From NCBI RefSeq assembly GCF_001870735.1, contig NZ_MORL01000012.1:93908-157907 (forward strand): 64,000 nt of DNA. Direction: 5' to 3'. Within the stretch, counting starts at the first letter, position 1, and every line of letters starts with the position of its first letter. This document shows, in pieces, positions 35,427-43,454 of the stretch. The DNA comes from Arsenicibacter rosenii. GTDB taxonomy: Bacteria; Bacteroidota; Bacteroidia; Cytophagales; Spirosomataceae. The notes under the pieces were generated by a model. It was not told the origin of the DNA and searched no databases. It saw only the letters and a list, made by a program, of their open reading frames with translations. The translations under genes and the position numbers were made by a program.

Positions 35427-37055
35427 ATGTTTACCGCCAATATTCTTGATCTGTTCGGTGAAACCATTTTTTATGGCGCCATCACCATTGACCAGCAACG
35501 CATTACCCACATTGAACGCCTGGGCGACGAACGCCCCGGCGAACCCTATATCCTGCCCGGCTTTGTTGATGCACATGTGCATGTTGAAAGCTCATTGCTG
35601 ACGCCGGCGCAGTTTGCCCGGCTGGCGGTGGTGCATGGTACGGTGGCTACCGTGTCGGATCCGCACGAAATCGGCAATGTGGTGGGCATTGAGGGCGTAC
35701 GCTACATGATCATGGATGGCAAGCGGGTTCCGTTTAAATTTAATTTCGGGGCACCTTCCTGCGTACCGGCCACAACCTTTGAAACCGCAGGGGCCACCAT
35801 CAGCGTTGACGATGTCCGTGAGTTGCTGGCAATGCCCGAAATCGGATACCTGGCCGAAATGATGAACTTCCCGGGCGTGCTGCATCAGGAACCCGATGTA
35901 ATGGCCAAAATCGCGCTGGCGAAGGCCGTCGATAAGCCGGTCGATGGTCATGCGCCGGGTTTACGGGGCGAGGCCGCGCAACAATATATCGATGCCGGCA
36001 TTACCACCGACCATGAGTGCTTTACGTATGATGAAGGCCGCGACAAAGCCGAACGCGGTATGCTGATTCTGATCCGGGAGGGGAGTGCTGCCCGGAATTT
36101 CGGGGCGCTGATTCCGTTATTGCCCGAATTCCCGAACCAGATCATGTTCTGTTCCGACGATAAACATCCGGACACACTGGCGGCCGGGCATATCAACCAG
36201 TTAGTTGCCCGGGCAATCGGTGAGGGATATGACCGCTGGGAAGTACTGCGGGCGGCCTGTGTCAATCCGGTCCGGCACTACCACATGCCGGTCGGCCAGC
36301 TACGCATAGGCGATCCGGCCGATTTTATCCAGGTAAGCGACCTGACCACCTTTAGCGTCGAACAAACAGTGATCAACGGCGAGGTGGTGGCCCGTGGTGG
36401 TCAGTCGCTGATTCCGGACCTTCGTAGTGAGCACCTGAATCAGTTTAGCTGCTCACGGATAGACGCCGGGCAGCTGGCTGTTGCGGCAACGGGTGAGACC
36501 ATCCGTGTAATTGAGGCAATGGACGGTCAGCTGATCACCAATGAACTGCACCTGCCGGCACTGGTGGCAGATGGTCAGGTGGTATCTGATGTGCAAAACG
36601 ATGTGCTGAAGCTGGTCGTAGTCAACCGCTATCAGGATGCCCCGCCGGCGGTGGCGTTTATCCGGAACGTTGGCTTAATAAAAGGAGCACTGGCCTCGTC
36701 GGTCGGCCACGATTCGCATAACATTACCGCGGTAGGGTGCGACGATGAGAGCATTGCCCGGGCCATTAACCTGATCATTGATGCCAAAGGCGGTCTGTCG
36801 GCGGTAGGCGGGCAGGAGGAGTATGTTTTGCCGCTGCCGGTTGCCGGTTTGATGACAGATACCGACGGATATGTGGTTGCCGGTCAGTATACCCAACTGG
36901 ATCAGTTTGCAAAACAAACCCTTGGCAGCACACTGGCGGCGCCGTTTATGACGCTTTCGTTCATGGCTTTACTGGTTATCCCATCCCTGAAACTTAGTGA
37001 TAAAGGCCTATTTGATGGGGCTAAATTCCAATTTTCACCCCTTATTCTTTCGTAA
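35427..37055 (+). CDS. ade: Adenine deaminase
   Basis: About 542 residues, the normal size for bacterial adenine deaminase, which converts adenine to hypoxanthine plus ammonia for purine salvage. The amidohydrolase metal motif is GFVDAHVHVESS, followed by SDPHEIGNVVG, DGHAPGL, TTDHECF and FCSDDKHPD, all typical of the family. The C-terminal domain has VGHDSHNITAVGCDD and GGLSAVGG. The start at 35427 was chosen because it begins right after the upstream stop and the earlier in-frame Met would overlap that gene. It ends in an A/T-rich gap with no obvious hairpin. Confidence 0.95.
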   Translation: MFTANILDLFGETIFYGAITIDQQRITHIERLGDERPGEPYILPGFVDAHVHVESSLLTPAQFARLAVVHGTVATVSDPHEIGNVVGIEGVRYMIMDGKRVPFKFNFGAPSCVPATTFETAGATISVDDVRELLAMPEIGYLAEMMNFPGVLHQEPDVMAKIALAKAVDKPVDGHAPGLRGEAAQQYIDAGITTDHECFTYDEGRDKAERGMLILIREGSAARNFGALIPLLPEFPNQIMFCSDDKHPDTLAAGHINQLVARAIGEGYDRWEVLRAACVNPVRHYHMPVGQLRIGDPADFIQVSDLTTFSVEQTVINGEVVARGGQSLIPDLRSEHLNQFSCSRIDAGQLAVAATGETIRVIEAMDGQLITNELHLPALVADGQVVSDVQNDVLKLVVVNRYQDAPPAVAFIRNVGLIKGALASSVGHDSHNITAVGCDDESIARAINLIIDAKGGLSAVGGQEEYVLPLPVAGLMTDTDGYVVAGQYTQLDQFAKQTLGSTLAAPFMTLSFMALLVIPSLKLSDKGLFDGAKFQFSPLILS

Positions 37056-37222
37056 AAACGCTAAGTCACACAATTCAGCATTTAGTTTATAGCTTATTTT
37101 GATGTATTTGTGCTGTATTTTAATTTTTTGGAAATTTTTGTACAATTACTATTTAAAATTCAATTTTTTGTGGGTAAGTTTACAGCGTTGCCTAACCTTT
37201 TACAACCTCTACCTACCCAGTT

Positions 37223-37807
37223 ATGCCTCGTCATCGTACACCGTCTGGCATAGATGAAGAAGCCCTGTGGAACAAGTTCCGCAGCGGGGACGAAGTCGCT
37301 TTCGCCCAGTTGTATCGCGAATATGTGCAGGTATTATATCATTACTGCACACACTTTGCTCAGGATAAAGCGTTGATCAAAGATTGTATCCACGATTTAT
37401 TCGTTGAGCTATGGAAACACCGCCAGAATATTGGTCCGACTACCTCGGTCCGGTATTATCTGATGGCTTCCATCAAGCGCAAATTGGTTCGGCATTTAAC
37501 GGCTGAGCAGAAAATCAGCAGCCAGGACGATGTACAGACCGACCTGCTGCCTGGTTGCGATCCTTCGTATGAAACGTCGCTGATCGCATTTGAAGAAGAT
37601 TCGCACATCAACGAATGTCTTCAGAATGCTATTGATAAATTGCCTCGCCGTCAGCGCGAAGCCGTTTATCTCCGGTTCTACCAGAACATGACAAACGAAG
37701 AAATTTCGTCGCTCATGCAGATTAACATCCAATCGGTGTACAATCTGATTTTTGGTGCCCTGAGTAATCTTAAAAAGTACGTGACGCTGGACCGTGTTGT
37801 TCTGTAA
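37223..37807 (+). CDS. ECF-type RNA polymerase sigma factor
   Basis: A 194-residue sigma-70 family ECF factor. Region 2 (FAQLYREYVQVLYHYCTHFAQD, CIHDLFVELWKHRQNI) and region 4 (INECLQNAIDKLPRRQREAVYLRFYQNMTNEEI with a helix-turn-helix) are visible. Residues around 118-130 form a linker. No anti-sigma factor or TonB-receptor gene is adjacent, unlike FecI/FecR systems of this phylum, so its control must come from elsewhere. It is monocistronic with a strong terminator after it and a very A/T-rich 167-base upstream gap. Confidence 0.9.
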   Translation: MPRHRTPSGIDEEALWNKFRSGDEVAFAQLYREYVQVLYHYCTHFAQDKALIKDCIHDLFVELWKHRQNIGPTTSVRYYLMASIKRKLVRHLTAEQKISSQDDVQTDLLPGCDPSYETSLIAFEEDSHINECLQNAIDKLPRRQREAVYLRFYQNMTNEEISSLMQINIQSVYNLIFGALSNLKKYVTLDRVVL

Positions 37808-37862
37808 TTTGAAACCTTCGTTTATATGATTTAAACGACTACTCCTAAACCCTTAAAAAAAA

Positions 37863-37899
37863 CGGGGACCCTCTTTCTGAGCGGTCCCCGGCTTTTTTT
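37863..37899 (+). terminator. Intrinsic terminator of the sigma factor gene
   Basis: CGGGGACC (37863-37870) pairs with GGTCCCCG (37883-37890), followed by GC and a run of seven T. An A-run precedes the stem, so it may also work leftward. Confidence 0.9.
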
Positions 37900-38070
37900 A
37901 TTTCGGGTCTTTCCTGTATTTAATATTGAAAAAATAGCGGGTCAGCCCATCTAAAGGCAACGTTGCCCGTTACCAGGAGGATGAGGAATCTGAAAACAGA
38001 GAAGGAAGCGATTCGTGCTGGCATGTAGTCAATAGTGTTCAGAGGCAGAAGTCACGGCGCCACTAAAACT

Positions 38071-38110
38071 ACTAGCCCCCGCTCCGGCAGATGCTGAAAC
38101 GGGGGCTAGT
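38071..38110 (-). terminator. Hairpin downstream of the asparagine-synthetase-B-like gene
   Basis: ACTAGCCCCCG (38071-38081) pairs perfectly with CGGGGGCTAGT (38100-38110). On the minus strand AGTTTTAG follows. It lies 19 bases after the gene's stop. Confidence 0.75.
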
Positions 38111-38128
38111 GGCTCGTCGTAAAACCAA

Positions 38129-39391
38129 TCAGGTTTTTTGTTTCTTCTTTTTGGCCGCCGGGAACAGGATGTTGTTCAGAATAAGCCGGTAACCTGCCGA
38201 GTTGGGATGAAGGTTCAGGTCGGTTGGTTCTTCACCGATTTCGTGGCGGTAATCTTCCGGATCGTGACCGCCATAGAAAGTAAAGAATCCGCGTCCGTAC
38301 GGGCTATGAATATACCGTGCCTCGCCGGCAGAACGGTTTTCAGCCATGATGACGACTTCGGGTTTGATAAACTGCTTTTTAAAGGCGGTTGTCTGTCCCA
38401 TAAATCCTTTGATCACATTGGCATGGTTCTGGGTCAGCATAGTCGGGATCGGATCCCATTTGGCCGAGAACTGGAACAACGTAAAGTAATCATTGTGTTC
38501 GCCGAGGCCGCGTTCTTCCGGTTGGTTATCGATGGTTGAAAACTCGATCATGTACGGATTCGTATAGACCTGGAAGTTACGGAAGGCCATTGTCTGACTG
38601 AAATCAAGTTTGGCATTGGCATTCGGGTCGGCAGGATCACCGTCGTAGAAAGCATCAACCATATCCGTTTTCTGCGCTGCCAGTGCGATATCGTAGGTAT
38701 CGGTAGCGTTGCACATGGCAAACAGATAGCCACCTCCCAGCACGAAGTCGCGGATTTTCTGCACAACGCCGAGTTTCATTTGCGGCACTTTGCTGAAACC
38801 GTATTTATGGGCAATGGATTCGGCCTCCTGTTTCTGGGCGATGTACCAGGGCTGGTCTTTATACGGGAAAAATTTGCCGAACTGTCCTGTAAAATCTTCA
38901 TGGTGCAGGTGGAGCCAGTCGTATTCCGGTAGTTTGGTTTCCAGTACTTCCTGATCGAAAACAACATCGTAAGGAATTTCGGCATAGGTCATCACCATCG
39001 TTACGGCATCATCCCATGGCTGCTTACTTTTCGGCGAATACACGGCAACACGCGGTGCTTTCTGTAGTTTCACCGCATCCATATTCGCGCTTGGCGATGA
39101 AACCTCGGCCAGAATCTGGGTTGCCTGGGCGTCTGAGATGACCTCATAGCTAACGCCGCGGATGACCATTTCGTTGATGAACTGCTGATTGTGCTGCATC
39201 ATGAAACTGCCGCCCCGGTAGTTGAGCAGCCAGTCAATTTCCATGTCATAACTTTTCAAGACCCAATAGGCGATCCCATAGGCCTTGAGGTGATTCTTCT
39301 GGGTATCATCCATCGGAATCATGATTTTAGTCGCCCATGCCTGGTTAGTAAGTACCAGAAAAAGGATGAGCGGTAGCAGCAGCCGTTTCAT
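38129..39391 (-). CDS. Exported protein of the Bacteroidota family labelled asparagine synthetase B
   Basis: A 420-residue protein with a clear signal peptide (LLLPLILFLVLTNQAWA). The opening KIMIPMDDTQKNHLKAYGIAY and LLNYRGGSF are typical of a family that databases often name asparagine synthetase B. None of the real AsnB features is visible: no N-terminal Cys2 glutaminase and no SGGxDS ATP motif. Instead the sequence shows Rossmann-like strands (APRVAVYSP, YDWLHLHHEDF, GGGYLFAMCNATDT) and RGFFTFYGGHDPEDY, resembling a class-I glutamine-amidotransferase-like or DUF4159-like fold. The real function is unknown; an exported role is likely. It reads divergently from the permease gene. Confidence 0.75.
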   Translation of the reverse strand: MKRLLLPLILFLVLTNQAWATKIMIPMDDTQKNHLKAYGIAYWVLKSYDMEIDWLLNYRGGSFMMQHNQQFINEMVIRGVSYEVISDAQATQILAEVSSPSANMDAVKLQKAPRVAVYSPKSKQPWDDAVTMVMTYAEIPYDVVFDQEVLETKLPEYDWLHLHHEDFTGQFGKFFPYKDQPWYIAQKQEAESIAHKYGFSKVPQMKLGVVQKIRDFVLGGGYLFAMCNATDTYDIALAAQKTDMVDAFYDGDPADPNANAKLDFSQTMAFRNFQVYTNPYMIEFSTIDNQPEERGLGEHNDYFTLFQFSAKWDPIPTMLTQNHANVIKGFMGQTTAFKKQFIKPEVVIMAENRSAGEARYIHSPYGRGFFTFYGGHDPEDYRHEIGEEPTDLNLHPNSAGYRLILNNILFPAAKKKKQKT

Positions 39392-39394
39392 TGG

Positions 39395-39427
39395 TTTGTT
39401 GTATAATTAATGAACAGAGTAGCTTTG
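39395..39427 (+). promoter_or_regulatory. Bacteroidota-type promoter for the ABC permease gene
   Basis: TTTG at 39395-39398, a 21-base spacer and TAGCTTTG at 39420-39427 match the -33/-7 pattern TTTG...TAnnTTTG. Transcription would begin about 130 bases before the permease start and include the 22-bp inverted repeat in the leader. Confidence 0.5.
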
Positions 39428-39489
39428 TATGGCTATATTTCAACGAATATAAGCAAAAATTATGCGAAACTGTTTCGCGTTGTAAAGGA

Positions 39490-39549
39490 TGATTGAATGA
39501 ATGAGTGATTGAATAGTTCGAGTCACTCAATCACTCATTCATTCAATCA
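39490..39549. repeat. Perfect 22-bp inverted repeat of TGAATGAG-type words in the permease leader
   Basis: Bases 39490-39511 pair without mismatch with 39528-39549 around a 16-base loop; further CACTCATTCATT words reach to 39560. It ends 17 bases before the permease start codon, so a folded leader could affect ribosome access. Arms consist of GATTGAATGA and ATGAGTGATT words. Confidence 0.8.
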
Positions 39550-39565
39550 CTCATTCATTCTGTAT

Positions 39566-40804
39566 ATGAACCTGATCGAAAACATACGGGAAGGCTTGCG
39601 GTCGATTGCAGGCAACCAGCTGCGGACCATTCTGACAGCCCTGATCATTGCCATCGGGATTACGTCACTGGTTGGTATCCTGACCGCTATCGACGGCCTG
39701 CAAAGTTCGCTGAGCAGCAGTTTTGAAGGCCTGGGGGCAAATACGTTCAGCATTGTAGTGCCGCAGGATTTCGGGCGTTTTGGCGGACGGGTACAGCGGA
39801 AAAACAGACCGATTGTGTATCGGGAGGCCATTCTGTTCAAACGCCGGTTTCCGTACGGGGCGATGATTTCGGTGTCGGCAGGCATTACCGGTGCGGCGCA
39901 GGTGAAGTATGAATCGAAGAAAACCAACCCGAATGTGCAGGTAGTGGGCGTTGACGAAAACTACGTGAATGTCAAAAACTATAAGGTAGAGCTGGGTCGT
40001 AATTTTAATACAAACGACATTGCCAACTCCATGAATGTCGCCGTGATCGGCCGGGAACTGGCCACGAACCTGTTCGAAAGCAAAATCAATCCCCTCAACA
40101 AGTTTATCCGCGTACTCGGGACACCGTATAAAGTGATCGGTGTACTGGAGAAGAAAGGGAGTTTCGGCGGCTCGGGCGAAGACCGGGTAATGCTGATTCC
40201 GCTCGATAACGGCCGGGCGCTGGCCGGTTCGCGTACGCTGAGCTTCGACATCACGGCATCGGTGCCGAACATGTCGGATCAGGAAACGGCCATGGGAGAG
40301 GCGCAGGGCGTCATGCGGATTATCCGCGGAGATGCGTTAGGTAAACCGGATTCGTTTGATATTCAGCGGGCCGATGAACTGGCCCAGGACCTGGAAAATA
40401 ACAGCCAGATGCTGCGGATCGGCGGGTTTGGGGTCGGGTTTATCACCCTGCTCGGGGCGGCGATTGCCTTGATGAACATCATGCTGGTATCCGTTACGGA
40501 GCGGACCCGCGAAATTGGTATCCGGAAGTCACTTGGAGCAACGCCTTCGCGAATCCGTCAGCAGTTTCTGATTGAAGCCATTGTGATCTGTATCCTTGGC
40601 GGGGTTGGCGGCGTGCTGCTCGGACTGGGTATCGGCAACCTGATATCACAAGTTGTCAGTCAGGGGAAAGGCGGTTTTGTGGTCCCTTGGTTCTGGATGT
40701 TCTTAGGGTTAGTGATTTGTGTGGTAGTTGGCTTATTTTCCGGCATTTACCCTGCCATCCGGGCCTCGAAACTTGACCCCATTGACGCGCTTCGTTACGA
40801 ATAA
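39566..40804 (+). CDS. ABC transporter permease, MacB/FtsX family
   Basis: About 412 residues with the MacB layout: one N-terminal membrane helix after ENIREGLRSIAGNQLRTILT, a periplasmic MacB core domain (about 45-270) and three C-terminal helices with the FtsX motif VTERTREIGIRKSLGATPSRIRQQFL. The end GIYPAIRASKLDPIDALRYE is the family signature. Such permeases act mechanically with a cytoplasmic ATPase in export or lipoprotein handling. No ATPase gene is adjacent, so the partner is coded elsewhere. The start follows the low-complexity repeat; an earlier in-frame Met would translate that repeat and was rejected. Confidence 0.9.
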   Translation: MNLIENIREGLRSIAGNQLRTILTALIIAIGITSLVGILTAIDGLQSSLSSSFEGLGANTFSIVVPQDFGRFGGRVQRKNRPIVYREAILFKRRFPYGAMISVSAGITGAAQVKYESKKTNPNVQVVGVDENYVNVKNYKVELGRNFNTNDIANSMNVAVIGRELATNLFESKINPLNKFIRVLGTPYKVIGVLEKKGSFGGSGEDRVMLIPLDNGRALAGSRTLSFDITASVPNMSDQETAMGEAQGVMRIIRGDALGKPDSFDIQRADELAQDLENNSQMLRIGGFGVGFITLLGAAIALMNIMLVSVTERTREIGIRKSLGATPSRIRQQFLIEAIVICILGGVGGVLLGLGIGNLISQVVSQGKGGFVVPWFWMFLGLVICVVVGLFSGIYPAIRASKLDPIDALRYE

Positions 40805-40881
40805 AAGGCGCTTTTCATGCTGTAAACGCAGATTTTTTACAAAAAAAGTAGGTGAAAGTTTTATAATGTGAAAGGATTGTC

Positions 40882-40889
40882 TACTTTTG
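40882..40889 (+). promoter_or_regulatory. -7 promoter element of tRNA-Leu
   Basis: TACTTTTG matches TAnnTTTG and lies 28 bases before the tRNA. A good -33 element is not obvious (only T-rich sequence near 40857-40862). Confidence 0.5.
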
Positions 40890-40917
40890 CAATCCCATCG
40901 CGCAAGCGACTGGTGAA

Positions 40918-41001
40918 GCCGGGATGGCGGAATCGGTAGACGCGTTGGTCTCAAACACCAATGTCTGCAAGGGCATGCCGGTTCGAGTCCGGCTCCCGGT
41001 A
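40918..41001 (+). tRNA. tRNA-Leu (anticodon CAA)
   Basis: The acceptor arm GCCGGGA pairs with TCCCGGT (terminal G-U), the D-arm is GCGGAATCGGTAGACGC, the anticodon loop CTCAAAC lies between TTGGT and ACCAA, giving CAA (reads UUG), the long variable arm is typical of class II tRNA, and the T-arm is CCGGTTCGAGTCCGG. CCA is not encoded (ACA follows). Confidence 0.95.
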
Positions 41002-41008
41002 CAATGTG

Positions 41009-41037
41009 GCCCAAATCGCTGATTTGGGCTTTTTTTT
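41009..41037 (+). terminator. Intrinsic terminator of tRNA-Leu
   Basis: GCCCAAATC (41009-41017) pairs with GATTTGGGC (41021-41029) around GCT, followed by eight T. Confidence 0.95.
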
Positions 41038-41154
41038 GTTTTGCCACAAATTCTTCTGCCTTTTTGGCTATCTCTGTTTAGAATCAGAAAGGAAACGTTG
41101 CAATTGACATAGCATGAGGCGCCTTTCCATACTTTCAGGTTTAGTACTGCATGT

Positions 41155-41187
41155 TAAAAAGCAGATGCCTTATAGCAAGGCATCTGC
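41155..41187 (-). terminator. Intrinsic terminator of the DM13 lipoprotein gene
   Basis: GCAGATGCCTT (41161-41171) pairs with AAGGCATCTGC (41177-41187). On the minus strand a run of five T follows. It is 24 bases after the DM13 stop. Confidence 0.85.
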
Positions 41188-41210
41188 CCGTTGATTGTTA
41201 TCTGAACGGC

Positions 41211-41669
41211 TTAAGGCTTTAGTTCTGCATTGCCGAAATGAACAGCGAATTGTTTACACCAAATCAGAACAAACCGCTGCTGCTCTAAACGAACAGGTGC
41301 TGCTAATTCGACATAGAAATTGCCGGTTGCTGTAAGCCGTTTTACCTCCGTAAAATTACCGGCTTTGGTATCGGCTGCCAGGTAGATGCGTAAGTCAGGC
41401 CCTGCTTCACTGGTAAAGTTTGAAAAAACCAGGGTTTGGTTTCCGCTTTTCTCGTATAGCTTTACGGTCCCGCTAACCGTATGAACCCCGTTGCGAAAGG
41501 TACCGGATGCAATCACTTGCTGGCCGGTTGAGTCGAATGTCTGCGACGGATTTGCCGTATTGACAGGCATACCGGCAGTGCCCAATGTCGTAAGATCTTC
41601 AGGAGCAGCGCAGCTGCAGTAAATCAGAACCAGTAAAAAGTATATAAAAGCTTGTTTTAGCGTACACAT
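41211..41669 (-). CDS. DM13-domain lipoprotein
   Basis: A 152-residue exported protein. The signal segment ends in YCSC, a likely lipobox, so it should be lipid-anchored. Residues about 50-150 form a DM13 domain (GTFRNGVHTVSGTVKLYEKS, FSNFTSEAGPDLRIYLA, FVLIWCKQFAVHFGNAEL) with the nearly invariant Cys in IWCKQF, proposed in the literature to take part in redox or haem chemistry. It lies 26 bases downstream of the second YHS-domain gene and ends at a good terminator, so these two form a unit. Confidence 0.85.
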   Translation of the reverse strand: MCTLKQAFIYFLLVLIYCSCAAPEDLTTLGTAGMPVNTANPSQTFDSTGQQVIASGTFRNGVHTVSGTVKLYEKSGNQTLVFSNFTSEAGPDLRIYLAADTKAGNFTEVKRLTATGNFYVELAAPVRLEQQRFVLIWCKQFAVHFGNAELKP

Positions 41670-41695
41670 GTCTGTATCGTTCGTTTATGATTGCC

Positions 41696-42160
41696 TTATT
41701 TTGCCGTTTTTACCGTCAACCAGTTTTGATCCGCTTTATCAATGTAGGCTTTCGGGGCTTTATTCCATGATTCACGCACCTTCTTATTGTAATTAAAGTA
41801 GAGTTTACCATCCACAATGGTCCATGCATCAGCTTCGGTAGGGGCTTTATAGCCTCTGGACATGCCAAAGGCACAGTAGCCGCCATACTGCGGCATATAG
41901 GTGGCCGGATTGGTCAGGAACGTTTCTTTGTTACCTACGGAAGCAAAATGCCAGGTAACACCCTCGTGTGTAATACTGATTCCGGAATCGCCGCGGGCCG
42001 GTTTTTCTTCTGTGAAATACGAAACCGGATCGTATCCGTGCAGGGCAATTCCGCCCGGACTGAAAATGGCCGGCAAGAGGGCTTCTTTCTGTTGGGCAAA
42101 AACGCCTGTTGTGGCTAACAGGGTAATGATAAGTGCATATGCAAATCGGATTGGTTTCAT
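41696..42160 (-). CDS. YHS-domain exported protein (copy 2)
   Basis: A 154-residue protein with a signal peptide (ALIITLLATTGVFAQ). It contains the motifs of exported YHS-like proteins: IALHGYDPVSYF, EGVTWHFASVGNKETF, YMPQYGGYCAFGMSRG with the conserved Cys, and DGKLYFNYNKKVRESW. The first YHS gene of this cluster has the same order of motifs, so the two are paralogues. YHS domains are metal-binding or metal-associated small domains. It is separated from the LysE gene upstream by 123 bases and probably starts its own transcript with the DM13 gene. Confidence 0.88.
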   Translation of the reverse strand: MKPIRFAYALIITLLATTGVFAQQKEALLPAIFSPGGIALHGYDPVSYFTEEKPARGDSGISITHEGVTWHFASVGNKETFLTNPATYMPQYGGYCAFGMSRGYKAPTEADAWTIVDGKLYFNYNKKVRESWNKAPKAYIDKADQNWLTVKTAK

Positions 42161-42283
42161 TATGGAGAAATTGTGGTTTATGAGGATTCCTTAATAAGAA
42201 CACTATAGCTTACTTACTGACCGGTTGACCATACACCGGATTAGCTTTGTCCGGGTGACCCTGGCCAGGGTGCGGCGGCTGTC

Positions 42284-42925
42284 TTATCCGTTCCATAAAA
42301 CAACACATTGCCATGCGGCCATGCCCAGAAAAGTAAAGCCGGTCAACCGGTTAAGCCGATGTATTTTATCTGGCTGTAACACCTGGCAGCGCAGTCGATC
42401 CGTGAGCCATGCGACGACAGCCAGTAAAAAAAAAGCGCCGCAGCCCGTTGCGATAAAGAAAATAACTTTAGCCTGTTCTGCCTGTTCCGGTATCAACGGC
42501 TTTGGTCCGACTGTGTTCTGAGAGAGGTACAGCCAGATTGCCGACCAGAACGGAATCAACTGCGGATTAGTCCCTCCCAGCATAATACCTTGCCAGAATG
42601 GGTTCGTTTGCCGGACAGTGGTCGGCGTTGTGTGTACCCGTTCCGGCGATCTGAGTGCGCTTATACCAGCCAGCAGCAGTACCGGCACTGGCAAATACCG
42701 TAACAGAATGTCCAGATTGCGGCTGTTGGGTAACCAGCTGAGGCCATTGATAGCCAGTGCACTATAAGGGATTTCCGGCAAGCTTCCGCCCAGCGCAAGC
42801 CATAAACCGGCATTACGGTTTTGTGTAAGCGTGGCGTTGGCAACGGCCAGATTAACCGGACCGGGATGTATCGATCCCAGAAAGCTTATCGTTGCTACTA
42901 CAAAAAATAAGGCGATCATTATCAA
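42284..42925 (-). CDS. LysE/RhtB-family exporter
   Basis: A 213-residue protein with about six membrane helices. The first helix carries GSIHPGPVNLAVANATLTQN, the LysE-type PGP motif, and GGTNPQLIPFWSAIWLYLS holds the conserved NP in a mid-protein helix. The family exports amino acids or related small molecules; the substrate is not predictable. Its start overlaps the DinB gene stop by 4 bases (ATGA), so the two are translationally coupled. Confidence 0.85.
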   Translation of the reverse strand: MIMIALFFVVATISFLGSIHPGPVNLAVANATLTQNRNAGLWLALGGSLPEIPYSALAINGLSWLPNSRNLDILLRYLPVPVLLLAGISALRSPERVHTTPTTVRQTNPFWQGIMLGGTNPQLIPFWSAIWLYLSQNTVGPKPLIPEQAEQAKVIFFIATGCGAFFLLAVVAWLTDRLRCQVLQPDKIHRLNRLTGFTFLGMAAWQCVVLWNG

Positions 42926-43425
42926 TGACTGTGTTGGTGGTGAACGGTCGAATAAGCAACGCCGAAATGCGGAGGTAATACGATATGGTAAAAGCTGTCC
43001 TTAACCGCTACCTGAATAAGGGCCATGTGGTGGATGGCGTGTTCGATATTGTAGAGCAACTCACGGGCAAACGTAGACGGAATCTGTATCTGGTTGCCGC
43101 CGTCAGCCGAAAGGTCTCCTTCAAGCGTTAACGGGTGGTAGAGGTTCATACGGTGAATGCTCCGGTCGAGCAGATACATTCGTTCCAGCGCCTCGGCAAT
43201 GTCTGTCTCCAGACGCATATCACGCTGCCGCGTATCGTAATTTATGGCTCCGGTCTGTGCCCCAACGACCAGTATGTCAAAAAACTCAAGAATGTGGCGA
43301 ACGTGTTTACCGATGGTGTTGCCTGATAAAACGACTAGTGGCTGCGCATATTCTGAGTTTGACAATTGATGAAGCAGGCCTGTTAATTGCCGGAAGATAT
43401 CGGAACTTGACGATTTGATTGACAT
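42922..43425 (-). CDS. DinB-family four-helix protein
   Basis: A 167-residue DinB/YfiT-like protein. The three metal-ligand histidines are in GKHVRHILEFF, LLYNIEHAIHHMALIQ and the last helix region (PPHFGVAYSTVHHQ). Such proteins bind Zn or Ni and some are thiol-dependent transferases (bacillithiol or mycothiol S-transferases). It sits between the DoxX and LysE genes in one operon. The His-rich C-terminus (HHQHSH) is unusual and could bind metal. Confidence 0.85.
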   Translation of the reverse strand: MSIKSSSSDIFRQLTGLLHQLSNSEYAQPLVVLSGNTIGKHVRHILEFFDILVVGAQTGAINYDTRQRDMRLETDIAEALERMYLLDRSIHRMNLYHPLTLEGDLSADGGNQIQIPSTFARELLYNIEHAIHHMALIQVAVKDSFYHIVLPPHFGVAYSTVHHQHSH

Positions 43426-43454
43426 TACGATCAGAACTATACGTTTAGCAGTTG

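Larger units (their letters stand above)
37808..38128. other. Intergenic stretch with two terminators, no gene
   Basis: The 321 bases between the convergent sigma factor and the asparagine-synthetase-B-like gene hold the two hairpins listed separately. A 15-codon frame preceded by AGGAGG at about 37976 is too short and has the SD touching the ATG, so it is not called. Confidence 0.6.

Noticed and set aside
37223..37807. FecI/FecR-type iron signalling unit
   Set aside because: Only the sigma factor is present; no anti-sigma factor or TonB receptor gene follows.
37976..38030. Tiny 15-codon frame with AGGAGG in front
   Set aside because: The SD touches the ATG and the peptide is too short and featureless.
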